64,000 bases of DNA, taken from contig CAZGTQ010000267.1 in the NCBI GenBank assembly GCA_964528575.1, forward strand, positions 1 to 64,000, given 5' to 3'. The notes under the pieces are model-generated. The model saw only the letters and a program-made list of their open reading frames with translations, was not told where the DNA came from and ran no database searches. Of this stretch, positions 26,456 through 43,050 are shown in pieces; positions within the stretch are counted from its first letter, which is position 1, and each line of letters starts with the position of its first letter. The stretch comes from CAZGTQ01 sp964528575 (GTDB lineage Bacteria > Planctomycetota > UBA1135 > GCA-002686595). Made by a program: the position numbers and the translations under genes.

Positions 26456-26519
26456 CGCTTGGATCAGCGGGCCTTCTGATCAACGGGCCTTCTGATCAAC
26501 GTGCCTTCTGATCAACGTG
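26456..26519. repeat. 16-bp tandem repeat, 4 copies, at the 3' end of rpsG
   Basis: Units at 26504-26519, 26488-26503, 26472-26487 and a diverged one at 26456-26471. On the coding strand the unit is CACGTTGATCAGAAGG; the first copy holds the last rpsG codon (CGT) and its TGA. Each good copy therefore repeats CGT-TGA and a TGATCA palindrome. Confidence 0.95.
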
Positions 26520-27006
26520 CATAGTGCGCGTACGCCTTGTTCGCCTCGGCCATCTTGTGGACGTTCTCCTTCCACGAGACGGAGGCGCCGGTGCCGTTGT
26601 AGGCGTCGACCAACTCCTCGGCGAGACGCTGGTGCATCGGCTTGCCCTTCTTCTTGCGGGCGTTGTCGATGAGCCAACGGACGGCGAGGCTCTGCTGGCG
26701 GTTGCGGCGCACTTCGCGCGGAACCTGGTAGTTCGCGCCGCCGACGCGCTTCGAGCGCACCTCGACGGACGGGCGGATGTTGTCGATCGCCTTCTGGAAG
26801 ATCACCTCCTGGCGCGACAGGCCCTCGGGCTCTTCCTCGAACTGGATCTTCTTCGCGGCGATGTCGAGCGCGTCGTAGAGGATCTTCTGCGCGGTGGTCC
26901 GCTTCCCGTCCCGCATCAGCTTGTTGATGATCTTCGTCGCCAGCATCGACCCGTAGCGCGGGTCGGGGCGCAGGAGGACGGCGGTCGACTTGAAGTTACG
27001 CGGCAT
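26512..27006 (-). CDS. rpsG: 30S ribosomal protein S7
   Basis: Head assembly initiator, 164 aa (E. coli K-12 179, many bacteria 156). RRNQQSLAVRWLIDNARKK and MHQRLAEELVDAYNGTG are family features. The stop TGA lies in the first unit of a 16-bp tandem array. It follows rpsL by 39 nt. The gene downstream is Tsr3-like rather than fusA. Confidence 0.97.
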   Translation of the reverse strand: MPRNFKSTAVLLRPDPRYGSMLATKIINKLMRDGKRTTAQKILYDALDIAAKKIQFEEEPEGLSRQEVIFQKAIDNIRPSVEVRSKRVGGANYQVPREVRRNRQQSLAVRWLIDNARKKKGKPMHQRLAEELVDAYNGTGASVSWKENVHKMAEANKAYAHYAR

Positions 27007-27045
27007 GCTGCTCTCGTTCCGACGGGGTCACGTTTCTCGGACGCC

Positions 27046-27420
27046 TCACTTCTTCGGTCGTTTGGTCCCGTACTTCGAGCGGCCCTGCAGCCGTCCGTCG
27101 ACCTGCGCCGCATCGAGCGCGCCGCGCACGATGTGGTAGCGCACGCCGGGGAGGTCGCGCACGCGTCCGCCGCGCACGAGCACGATCGAGTGCTCCTGCA
27201 GGTTGTGGCCCTCGCCGCCGATGTAGGCCGTGATCTCCTTGCCGTTCGAGAGGCGCACGCGCGCCACCTTGCGGAGAGCGGAGTTCGGCTTCTTGGGCGT
27301 CTGGGTCTTGACCTGCAGGCAGACGCCGCGCTTCTGGGGACAGGACTCCAGAACCGGCGACTTGGAGCGCTTGCGGATCGGCTTGCGGCCCTTGCGGACC
27401 AGTTGATTGATCGTCGGCAT
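27046..27420 (-). CDS. rpsL: 30S ribosomal protein S12
   Basis: Decoding-centre protein, 124 aa. The streptomycin-relevant loop PKKPNSALRK is wild type (lysines kept), as is RVRDLPGVRYH, which would go with streptomycin sensitivity. It is first in its unit: a strong promoter begins 26 nt upstream, giving a short leader of about 19 nt. Confidence 0.98.
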   Translation of the reverse strand: MPTINQLVRKGRKPIRKRSKSPVLESCPQKRGVCLQVKTQTPKKPNSALRKVARVRLSNGKEITAYIGGEGHNLQEHSIVLVRGGRVRDLPGVRYHIVRGALDAAQVDGRLQGRSKYGTKRPKK

Positions 27421-27436
27421 GCTGTTTCCGTGGAAC

Positions 27437-27473
27437 GGGGCGGAGATTCTACGCCTCCGCCCCGATGGGTCAA
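27437..27473 (-). promoter_or_regulatory. str-operon promoter whose -10 lies in the loop of a 9-bp inverted repeat
   Basis: TTGACC (27473-27468), 16-nt spacer, TAGAAT (27451-27446) on the minus strand, directed at rpsL. GGGGCGGAG (27437-27445) and CTCCGCCCC (27455-27463) form a perfect 9-bp stem whose 9-nt loop contains the whole -10. The element fills the 63-bp gap between rpoC and rpsL, so it could also act as the rpoC terminator or as an operator. Confidence 0.75.
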
Positions 27474-27483
27474 CCCGGCTCCG

Positions 27484-31800
<4,317 letters not shown>

Positions 31801-31817
31801 GTTCGTCCCCCGACGCT

Positions 31818-35528
<3,711 letters not shown>

Positions 35529-35739
35529 GAGGGGTCACTCACCATCAGCGCCGGATCGCCTGACGACGGGATCGGGGCGAAACTGCGGAAAGGCGACGGA
35601 GGCGCGGCGGGAGCAGGCGCCGCGTGGACGTGGAGCGGGCGCGGACGGGCGGACGGGCAAGGGAGCGCGGGGCGCGCGGACGGCGGCATGCCGAACGGAG
35701 TTCGAGCGGCGGGATCGACGGCGGGATCGAGCAGGGCTT

Positions 35740-35793
35740 CGAGGCGGCTCGGCTCGAGGCCGCTCTGGTCGAGGCGGCTCTGGTCGAGAGCGG
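35740..35793. repeat. 15-bp tandem repeat, about 3.5 copies, in the rpoB leader
   Basis: Units at 35740, 35755 and 35770, based on CGAGGCGGCTCTGGT, with a partial fourth copy ending at 35793. Confidence 0.85.
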
Positions 35794-36137
35794 CGCGAAA
35801 CGGTGCGGCACGAGCGGGACGGCGGACGGCGGCGCCGTGGCACGGTCGTTGGCGGCCCGGACCACGGCACGGAACGTGACGGCAGGAGACGTGACAGGGT
35901 ACGCGACCAGCGGCTCGATACGGGCGGCGGCGGCGCCACGCGGGGGCGGTTCCGGACTTAAATGGCCCGATCCGACCCCCTCTCGACGCCGCTGCAGGGG
36001 CGCCGGGGAGGCCGGGGCGGACGGGCGAGAGATGGATAGGGCGCGGATGGAGGCCTTGGAACGAATCGACGGGCTCTTTTTCTGAAACTTCGGGTCCCTC
36101 GAGCTTCCGACCGGGACGCCCGCCTGCGACCGCGACT

Positions 36138-36176
36138 CCGGCGGCTCGCCGAGCTGCCACAGGAGGGAGCCGCCGG
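36138..36176 (-). terminator. hairpin after rplL, probable attenuator
   Basis: CCGGCGGCTC (36138-36147) pairs with GAGCCGCCGG (36167-36176), 10 bp with a 19-nt loop, about 40 nt past the rplL stop. No T-run, so partial termination or processing is more likely than a full stop. Confidence 0.55.
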
Positions 36177-36215
36177 CGGGGCGCGGCCGTGGAGGCCGTC
36201 CCGGGCGGGCCCGTC

Positions 36216-36617
36216 TCAGTCGATCTTGACCTTGGCTCCGGCGGCCTCGAGCTGCGTCTTGAGCTGCTCGGCCTCCTCCTTGGTGCACCCTTGCTTGACG
36301 GGCTTGGGCGCCTCGTCGACGACTGCCTTCGCCTCCTTCAGGCCCAGGCCGGTGATCGCGCGGACCTCCTTGATGACCTGGATCTTCTTGTCGCCGGCCG
36401 ACTCGAGGATCACGTCGAAGGAGGTCTTCTCCTCGACGGCCTCGCCGGCACCGGCCGGGGCGGCCGCGATGGCGACCGGCGCCGCTGCGCTCACGCCCCA
36501 CTTCTCCTCGAGATGCTTCACGAGCTTCGAGGCATCGAGCAGCGTGAGCTTGTCCAGTTGCTCGGCGAGCTTCTGGAGTTCCGGCGCGATTTCCACGGTC
36601 GTGCTTTCTTCGGACAT
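36216..36617 (-). CDS. rplL: 50S ribosomal protein L7/L12
   Basis: Stalk protein that recruits translational GTPases, 133 aa. The N-terminal dimer helix region, an Ala/Pro/Gly hinge (AAAPVAIAAAPAGAGEA, about 45-61) and the C-terminal domain (IQVIKEVRAITGLGLKEAKAVVDEAP) are all present. It is 66 nt after rplJ, the usual pairing. Confidence 0.98.
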   Translation of the reverse strand: MSEESTTVEIAPELQKLAEQLDKLTLLDASKLVKHLEEKWGVSAAAPVAIAAAPAGAGEAVEEKTSFDVILESAGDKKIQVIKEVRAITGLGLKEAKAVVDEAPKPVKQGCTKEEAEQLKTQLEAAGAKVKID

Positions 36618-36683
36618 CGGTATTGCCTCTCCTGGGCGTTCTTCAGGCTGGATATTGAACTTCGTCGCGTGGATCGCCGCGCG

Positions 36684-37208
36684 TTACTCGGCCGCCTCGT
36701 CGACGTGGGCTTGGATGACGCGGGCGAGACCCGCGGGGACGGCGTTCATGACCGTGACCAGGCTGCGCGCCGGGGCGTTGATCGTGCCGAGCAGCATCGA
36801 GCGCAGCGTGTCGCGGTCGGGCACGTCGGCGAGCGCCTGGGCGTCCGCCTCGCTGAGCACGGCTCCGTCGAGCAGGCCGGCGCGAAGCCCGACCTTGCCG
36901 TCCTTCTTGAGCGGGCTCTTCGAGATGATCTTCGCGGCTTGGATCGCCTCTTCGGGCGAGCCCCACATCATCGCGACGTTGCCGGCGAAGACCTGCGCCG
37001 GCACCTCGACGCCGTTCTCGCGCAGCGCGACGCGCGCGAGCTTGTTGCGGACCATGCGCAGGCGCACGCCGTGGCCGGCGAGCTCCGTTCGGAGCGCGTC
37101 GTCCTCGGCGACCGACAGGCCGGAGAGCGAGACGAACAGGATGCCCTCGACCCCGTTGAGCTCTTCGGACAGTTCGCGGACGACCAGCTTGTTGACGACG
37201 TTCGGCAT
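36684..37208 (-). CDS. rplJ: 50S ribosomal protein L10
   Basis: Base of the L12 stalk, 174 aa. It has the RNA-binding N-terminal domain (RMVRNKLARVAL) and a C-terminal helix for L12 dimers. The gene starts 3 nt after rplA. An autogenous L10 leader, as found upstream of rplJ in many bacteria, cannot fit here. Confidence 0.96.
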   Translation of the reverse strand: MPNVVNKLVVRELSEELNGVEGILFVSLSGLSVAEDDALRTELAGHGVRLRMVRNKLARVALRENGVEVPAQVFAGNVAMMWGSPEEAIQAAKIISKSPLKKDGKVGLRAGLLDGAVLSEADAQALADVPDRDTLRSMLLGTINAPARSLVTVMNAVPAGLARVIQAHVDEAAE

Positions 37209-37211
37209 CGC

Positions 37212-37898
37212 TCAGCCCTCGTACTGGATCCACGCGCCGGGACCCATCGTCGTGCTCACGGAGACCTTCTTGACGAAGGCTCCCTTGACCGCCGCCGGCC
37301 GCATGCCGGCGAGGTGCGACAGGAACGCGCGCAGGTTCTCCTGCAGGTGCTCCACCGGGAACGAGCGCTTGCCGAGCGGCGCGTGCACGTTGCCGCCGGC
37401 ATCGGTGCGGAACTCGACCTTGCCGGCCTTGAACTCCGTCACCGCGTTCGCGACGTCGGGCGTCACGGTGCCCGACTTCGGGCTGGGCATCTTCCCCTGC
37501 GGGCCGAGCACCTTTCCGAGCTTGCCGACGTGCTTCATCATGTCGGGGCTCGCGATGCAGATGTCGAAGTCGAGCCAGCCCCCGGCGATCTTCTCCGCCA
37601 GGTCGGCGCTGCCCACCTCGTCCGCTCCCGCCGCGCGCGCCGCATCGGCGTTCTCGCCCTCGGCGAACACGACGACGCGCACCGACTTGCCCAGGCCCTT
37701 CGGGAGCGACACCGCGCCGCGGACGAGCTGGTCCGACTTGCGCGGATCGATGCCGAGCTTCACCACGACGTCGACCGACTCGTCGAACTTCGCCGCCGGC
37801 AGCGCCTTGAGCAGCTCGAACGCCTCGCTCGCGTCGTAGCGCCGGCCGCGATCGATGCGCGCCGCGGCGTCCCCGTATCGTTTGCTGCGCTTGACCAT
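37212..37898 (-). CDS. rplA: 50S ribosomal protein L1
   Basis: Mobile L1-stalk protein, 228 aa, usual length. Motifs: KFDESVDVVVKLGIDPRKSDQ, VRGAVSLPKGLGK, and GPQGKMPSPKSGTVT. The ATG overlaps the rplK stop by one base, as expected for the tightly coupled rplK-rplA pair. Confidence 0.98.
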   Translation of the reverse strand: MVKRSKRYGDAAARIDRGRRYDASEAFELLKALPAAKFDESVDVVVKLGIDPRKSDQLVRGAVSLPKGLGKSVRVVVFAEGENADAARAAGADEVGSADLAEKIAGGWLDFDICIASPDMMKHVGKLGKVLGPQGKMPSPKSGTVTPDVANAVTEFKAGKVEFRTDAGGNVHAPLGKRSFPVEHLQENLRAFLSHLAGMRPAAVKGAFVKKVSVSTTMGPGAWIQYEG

Positions 37899-38326
37899 CA
37901 GTCCTTCACCTCGATGCCGGCCGAGCGCGCAGTGCCCTCGATGATCCGGCAGGCATGCTCGAGATCGCGCGCGTTCAGGTCTTCGAGCTTCGTCTGGGCG
38001 ATCTCCTCGACCTGCGCGCGCGTCACGCTCCCGACCGCCGCTTCACGCCCGACCTCGGCGGCGCCCCGCTCGACGCCCGCGGCGCGCTTGAGCAGCACCG
38101 CGGCCGGCGGCGACTTCAGGATGAAGTCGTAGCTGCGGTCTTTGTAGACCGTGATCTCGACGGGGATGATCAACCCCATCTGGTCGCGCGTGCGGTCGTT
38201 GAACTCCTTGACGAAGCCCGCGATGTTCAAGCCGTGCGCGCCGAGCGCTGGCCCCACGGGAGGCGCCGGTGTCGCCTGCCCCGCGGGACACTGGAGCTTG
38301 ATCTTGGCTGTGATCTCCTTGGCCAT
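37898..38326 (-). CDS. rplK: 50S ribosomal protein L11
   Basis: GTPase-centre protein, 142 aa. The proline-rich N-terminal switch (GQATPAPPVGPALGAHGLNI) and C-terminal rRNA-binding domain are intact. The family's thiopeptide-contacting prolines are present. It lies 16 nt after nusG. Confidence 0.98.
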   Translation of the reverse strand: MAKEITAKIKLQCPAGQATPAPPVGPALGAHGLNIAGFVKEFNDRTRDQMGLIIPVEITVYKDRSYDFILKSPPAAVLLKRAAGVERGAAEVGREAAVGSVTRAQVEEIAQTKLEDLNARDLEHACRIIEGTARSAGIEVKD

Positions 38327-38342
38327 GTTGCAACCCGTCCGC

Positions 38343-38900
38343 TCAGACGGCCTCGACCTCCCAGTACTCGAGCTCGACCGGCGTCGGCCGCCCGAAGATC
38401 GTCACGATGACCCTCACCGTGCCCTTCTCCGGATTGACCTCGTCGACCTGCCCGTCGAAGCCGTCGAAGGCTCCGGATTTGATCTTCACCATGTCCCCCT
38501 TGCGCAAGTTGATGCTCACTTGAGGACGTTGCTCGCTGTCGGACATGCGCGCGAGGATGCTGCTGACCTCCGCCTCTTCGAGCGGGGTCGGCTCGCCGCG
38601 CGCTCCCAGGAAGTCGCCGAACCCCGGCGTCTCCCGCATCGTGGCCCGCGCCTGGATCGCGCGCGGGTCCTCCGCGTCGTCGATGTCGCACTGCACCATC
38701 AGATAGCCCGGGTAGAGCTTGCGGCTCACGACGCGCTTGCTCCCGCCCTTCATCTCGGTGACGCGCTCGAACGGGACGATGATCTGCGGCACGACGTCGG
38801 CGAGCCCGGCGACGTTGATCCGCGTCTCGAGTTGCTTGCGGATCGAGTCCTCGCGTCCGGATTGGCAGCGCACGAAGTACCACTTGTAGCCGGTCATCAC
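38343..38900 (-). CDS. nusG: transcription termination/antitermination factor NusG
   Basis: RNA polymerase clamp-binding factor, 185 aa. The NGN domain starts KWYFVRCQSGRE; VVSRKLYPGYLMV is the family signature. The KOW domain (VKIKSGAFDGFDGQVDEVN) can couple to S10. Translation may start at either of the first two Met codons. It follows secE by 4 nt. Confidence 0.97.
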   Translation of the reverse strand: MMTGYKWYFVRCQSGREDSIRKQLETRINVAGLADVVPQIIVPFERVTEMKGGSKRVVSRKLYPGYLMVQCDIDDAEDPRAIQARATMRETPGFGDFLGARGEPTPLEEAEVSSILARMSDSEQRPQVSINLRKGDMVKIKSGAFDGFDGQVDEVNPEKGTVRVIVTIFGRPTPVELEYWEVEAV

Positions 38901-38904
38901 GTCC

Positions 38905-39402
38905 TCAGCCTCCGAGCAGCAGGTAGCGGAAGACCCGGTTCAGGAACCAGTCGGCGCCCGCGAGGAAGCCCATGATCACGAGCACGCAGACGATCACGAC
39001 CATGGACGAGTCGATGACTTCCTGACCGCTCGGCCACGTCACCTTCCGCAGCTCGCCCTCGGTGTCGATCAGCAGATCGGCGACCTTGGGCTTCTGCGTG
39101 TACCAGTGCAGGACGAAGACCCCCGCGAGGAACAGCGCGGCCGCCACGAAGAACGCGCCGTTCAGCTCGATGGCGAGGATCGGGACGCGCCCGACCGAGT
39201 CGCCGGCCCACGCGAAGCTCGCCACGAGCGTCGTGTGCAGCGAGGTGCACCCGAAGAGGAGCACGAGCGCGACGGCCCAGAACGCGAACATCCGCGCCAT
39301 GCGGCCCTGCTCAGGCTTGTAGGGCCTGAACAGACCGCCGGTGCGCTTGTCCGTGTCCACGGGATGGCTCGGCTTGGGGGAAGTCGCTGCGGTTCGCGCC
39401 AC
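38905..39402 (-). CDS. secE: preprotein translocase subunit SecE (long form)
   Basis: Sec translocon clamp subunit. The conserved part is at the C-terminus: ELRKVTWPSGQEVIDSSMVVIV followed by a transmembrane helix (E..KV.WP signature at about 115-125). At 165 aa it is longer than the minimal ~65-aa form and has two further hydrophobic segments (about 37-60 and 80-100), like the three-helix E. coli SecE. The N-terminal 30 residues are polar. It is 10 nt after rpmG. Confidence 0.95.
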   Translation of the reverse strand: MARTAATSPKPSHPVDTDKRTGGLFRPYKPEQGRMARMFAFWAVALVLLFGCTSLHTTLVASFAWAGDSVGRVPILAIELNGAFFVAAALFLAGVFVLHWYTQKPKVADLLIDTEGELRKVTWPSGQEVIDSSMVVIVCVLVIMGFLAGADWFLNRVFRYLLLGG

Positions 39403-39412
39403 GACGAGGCCT

Positions 39413-39571
39413 CTAGAGCTTGCGTTCCTTGTGCGACGTGTGCTTGCGGCAGAAGGGGCAGTACTTCTTCTTCTCGAGCTTGTACGTGGCCTTCAGACGC
39501 TTGTGCGTCGTGTAGTTCCTGTTCTTGCAGTCACTGCAGACCAGGAACACGTAGCGTTCTTTCGTCTTCAT
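39413..39571 (-). CDS. rpmG: 50S ribosomal protein L33
   Basis: 52 aa. The zinc-binding form: CSDC (12-15) and CPFC (38-41). Contains the family segment NRNYTTHKRLK and ends HTSHKERKL. It lies between tuf and secE, where many bacteria also have tRNA-Trp; none is present here. Confidence 0.97.
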   Translation of the reverse strand: MKTKERYVFLVCSDCKNRNYTTHKRLKATYKLEKKKYCPFCRKHTSHKERKL

Positions 39572-39611
39572 GCTCGCGTCGGGCTCGTCTCTTGGCTGCC
39601 TGACCGCTCCC

Positions 39612-39629
39612 CGGCGCCGCGCGGCGCCG
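39612..39629 (-). terminator. 7-bp hairpin between tuf and rpmG
   Basis: CGGCGCC/GGCGCCG around GCGC, about 85 nt past the tuf stop. It may terminate part of tuf transcription or mark a processing site; no T-run. Confidence 0.4.
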
Positions 39630-39685
39630 AGGGCTCGCGCGGAGTGCGGACCCGACGCGCGGGCCCGCTCTCCGTGCTCGTTGCG

Positions 39686-39714
39686 GTGACTCGATGGTCG
39701 CTACTCGATGATCC

Positions 39715-39727
<13 letters not shown>
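39686..39727. repeat. 14-bp tandem repeat, 3 copies, at the 3' end of tuf
   Basis: Units at 39714-39727, 39700-39713 and 39686-39699. On the coding strand the unit reads ATCATCGAGTAG plus 2 nt, which is the last three tuf codons (Ile-Ile-Glu) and the stop. The last copy is diverged and no longer reads TAG. Confidence 0.94.
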
Positions 39728-40923
<1,196 letters not shown>

Positions 40924-41111
40924 TGTTGGATTGAGTTGCGGAGCTGCGGGTCGGTGCCCGGGGACCGGGCCAACGGGGTCGCGTGAGTCGCGCGCGGCGA
41001 CGTGCAGCGCGGCGGATCCCGGCGGGCGCGCGCGGCCGGCGTCGTGGACGTCGGAGGCGTGCGACCGTCAGGCGAACCTGCGGGAGGAGCGTCCTGGATG
41101 CCGGCCGGTGG

Positions 41112-41186
<75 letters not shown>

Positions 41187-41208
41187 GTGGGCGGCGGGCG
41201 GAGCGGAC

Positions 41209-41282
41209 TGGAGCGGGCGATGGGAATCGAACCCACGCTATCAGCTTGGAAGGCTGAAGTTCTACCATTGAACTACGCCCGC
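41209..41282 (-). tRNA. tRNA-Gly(TCC)
   Basis: 74 nt with CCA encoded. Stem TCAGC/GCTGA, loop CTTCCAA, anticodon TCC. Lies 22 nt from tRNA-Thr(GGT). Confidence 0.97.
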
Positions 41283-41350
41283 TGCGTGCCCGCCGCGCTC
41301 GAGCGGGCTCGACGAGACGATGGGTCGCGCTCCGCGTTGCGATGATGCGG

Positions 41351-41379
41351 CTGGCATGCGCTGGCATGCGCTGGCATGG
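41351..41379. repeat. 10-bp tandem repeat, 3 copies, at the 3' end of tRNA-Tyr
   Basis: CTGGCATGCG at 41351, 41361 and (last base changed) 41371. The last copy includes the encoded CCA of tRNA-Tyr (41377-41379), so the array begins inside the tRNA 3' end. Confidence 0.9.
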
Positions 41380-41461
41380 TGGGGGGAGCAGGATTCGAAC
41401 CTGCGAAGGCGTTGCCATCAGATTTACAGTCTGACCCCTTTGACCGCTCGGGAATCCCCCC
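41377..41461 (-). tRNA. tRNA-Tyr(GTA)
   Basis: 85-nt class II tRNA with CCA encoded. Stem TCAGA/TCTGA, loop CTGTAAA, anticodon GTA. Acceptor GGGGGGA pairs with TCCCCCC. Confidence 0.97.
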
Positions 41462-41663
41462 GTCCAGCACGTGGACGTGCCGGCGAACGGCTGCGACCCG
41501 TCGTCCGGAGCCCGGTTCCAGCGCAGACCGTTCCGCGCGGCCGAGCCGCGGCGACGAGCGCCGGGCCGGCGCGCGGACGTGCGGTCCGCTCCCGGTCCAT
41601 CCAGGACGTTGTCTCGTTTTCAGGGAGCAGTGCGTGCGAGGGGCCGCGAGGCCGCCCCGCCGC

Positions 41664-41739
41664 TGGAGCCAGCGGTGGGACTCGAACCCACAACCGCCTG
41701 ATTACAAATCAGGAGCTCTGCCGATTGAGCCACGCTGGC
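41664..41739 (-). tRNA. tRNA-Thr(TGT)
   Basis: 76 nt with CCA encoded. Stem CCTGA/TCAGG, loop TTTGTAA, anticodon TGT. First gene of the tRNA-tuf unit. The 200 nt between it and tRNA-Tyr hold nothing I recognise. Confidence 0.97.
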
Positions 41740-41802
41740 GGCGAGCGGTCGGAAGTCCGAGCCCTTCGGCGGGAGCGTGCTCCCACCTCGGAGGAGCGCA
41801 AG

Positions 41803-41830
41803 ATGCTACGTCCGCGCGCGCCCAGATCAA
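41803..41830 (-). promoter_or_regulatory. sigma70-type promoter of the tRNA-tuf operon
   Basis: TTGATC (41830-41825), 16-nt spacer, TAGCAT (41808-41803) on the minus strand, about 60 nt before tRNA-Thr(TGT). An A-rich GGGAAAAACTG lies just upstream, in the position of an UP element. Confidence 0.65.
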
Positions 41831-41860
41831 CTGCGGGCCCAGTTTTTCCCGGCCTCTTCT

Positions 41861-43018
41861 TCAGACCCGCCGCACCCGCTCCCGCCAGGCCTCGAACGCG
41901 TCCCGGACCTGATCCATCGAGTCGCCCGCGAACTTCTCGAGGAAGGCCGCGGTCAGCTCGAGCGCGACCATCGCCTCCCCCACGACGCTCGCCGCCGGCA
42001 CCGACGTCACGTCCGAGCGCTGGTAGGTCGCCCGCACCGGCTCTCCGGTCTCGAAGTCGACCGTCGGGACGCCCTGACGCAGGGTCGGGATCGGCTTCAT
42101 CGCCACCCGCACGACGAGCGGCTCTCCGTTCGTCATCCCGCCCTCGAGCCCCCCCGCGCGGTTCGTCGCCCGCCGGAAGCGCCCGAAGCGCGCGCCTTCC
42201 GCGCCGTCCGCGGCCAGCTCGATCGCGTCGTGCACCTCGGAGCCCGGCCGCCGCGCGGATTCGAGCCCGAGCCCGAACTCGACCGCCTTCATCGCCGGGA
42301 TCGAGAAGAGCGCCGCGCCGAGCCGCGCGGTCAGCCGCTCGGGCCCGCTCGCGTGGCTGCCCAGTCCCGGCGGCAGCCCGAGCGCGCGCACCTCGTAGAG
42401 CCCGCCCAGCGTGTCCCCCGCCGTGCGCGCCGCGTCGATGCGCACGCGCATCGCCGGCTCGGCGGCCGGGTCGAGGCACAGGAGCTCGCTCGCGTCGCGC
42501 AGCTCGCGGCGCCGCGCGCCGGCCGCCTCGAACGCGTCCGCGCGCACGCCGACGCCGCCGAGCTCGACGACGTGCGCGAAGATCTCGACGTCGAAGGCCT
42601 CGAGCACCTGGCGCGCGATCGCTCCGAGCGCGACGCGCGCGGCGGTCTCCCGCGCGCTCGCGCGCTCGAGCACGGCGCGCGGATCGCGGTGTGCGAACTT
42701 CTGGCACCCGGCGAGGTCGGCGTGCCCCGGCCGCGCGTTCGTCGGGACGGGCAGGCGCTCGATCGTGTCGTCGCGGTTGGCCACCGCGAACGCGATCGGC
42801 GAGCCGATCGTCGCGCCCGCGCGCACGCCGGAGAGCAGCTCGATCCGGTCGGTCTCGATGCGCATGCGGCCGCCCCGCCCGTAACCCGCCTGGCGTCGCG
42901 CGAGCTCGCGGTCGACGCGCTCGAGGTCTAGCGCGAGCCCCGCAGGCACGCCCTCGAGCACGCCGACCAGCGTCTTGCCGTGCGACTCGCCCGCGGTCGT
43001 CCAGCGCAGCCCCTGCAT
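41861..43018 (-). CDS. aroC: chorismate synthase
   Basis: Last step of the shikimate pathway (EPSP to chorismate; needs reduced FMN). 385 aa. It starts MQGLRWTTAGESHGK with the invariant GESHG. RQAGYGRGGRM, GCQKFAHRD and ERASARETAARVALGA are family signatures, and GGLEGGMTNGEP near 300 is intact. A TACATC hexamer 9 nt before the ATG may be a leaderless -10. It lies 32 nt after mutS2 on the same strand. Confidence 0.97.
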   Translation of the reverse strand: MQGLRWTTAGESHGKTLVGVLEGVPAGLALDLERVDRELARRQAGYGRGGRMRIETDRIELLSGVRAGATIGSPIAFAVANRDDTIERLPVPTNARPGHADLAGCQKFAHRDPRAVLERASARETAARVALGAIARQVLEAFDVEIFAHVVELGGVGVRADAFEAAGARRRELRDASELLCLDPAAEPAMRVRIDAARTAGDTLGGLYEVRALGLPPGLGSHASGPERLTARLGAALFSIPAMKAVEFGLGLESARRPGSEVHDAIELAADGAEGARFGRFRRATNRAGGLEGGMTNGEPLVVRVAMKPIPTLRQGVPTVDFETGEPVRATYQRSDVTSVPAASVVGEAMVALELTAAFLEKFAGDSMDQVRDAFEAWRERVRRV

Positions 43019-43050
43019 CGGACGTCCGATGTAGCGCAATCGCGGGGCGC

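Larger units (their letters stand above)
35529..36215 (-). other. 687-nt rplL-rpoB intergenic leader
   Basis: The longest gap in the ribosomal block; no credible gene on either strand. On the minus strand, from the rplL side, it has a 10-bp hairpin (36138-36176), an A-rich patch (CAGAAAAAGAGC), an AT-rich CATTTAAGT, and a 15-bp tandem repeat (35740-35793). In E. coli this interval (about 320 nt) holds an attenuator and an RNase III site; the same role is likely here but the elements are not homologous by eye. Confidence 0.6.

Noticed and set aside
39572..39714. tRNA-Trp between tuf and secE
   Set aside because: No cloverleaf or T-arm sequence is present; the interval holds repeats and a GC hairpin.
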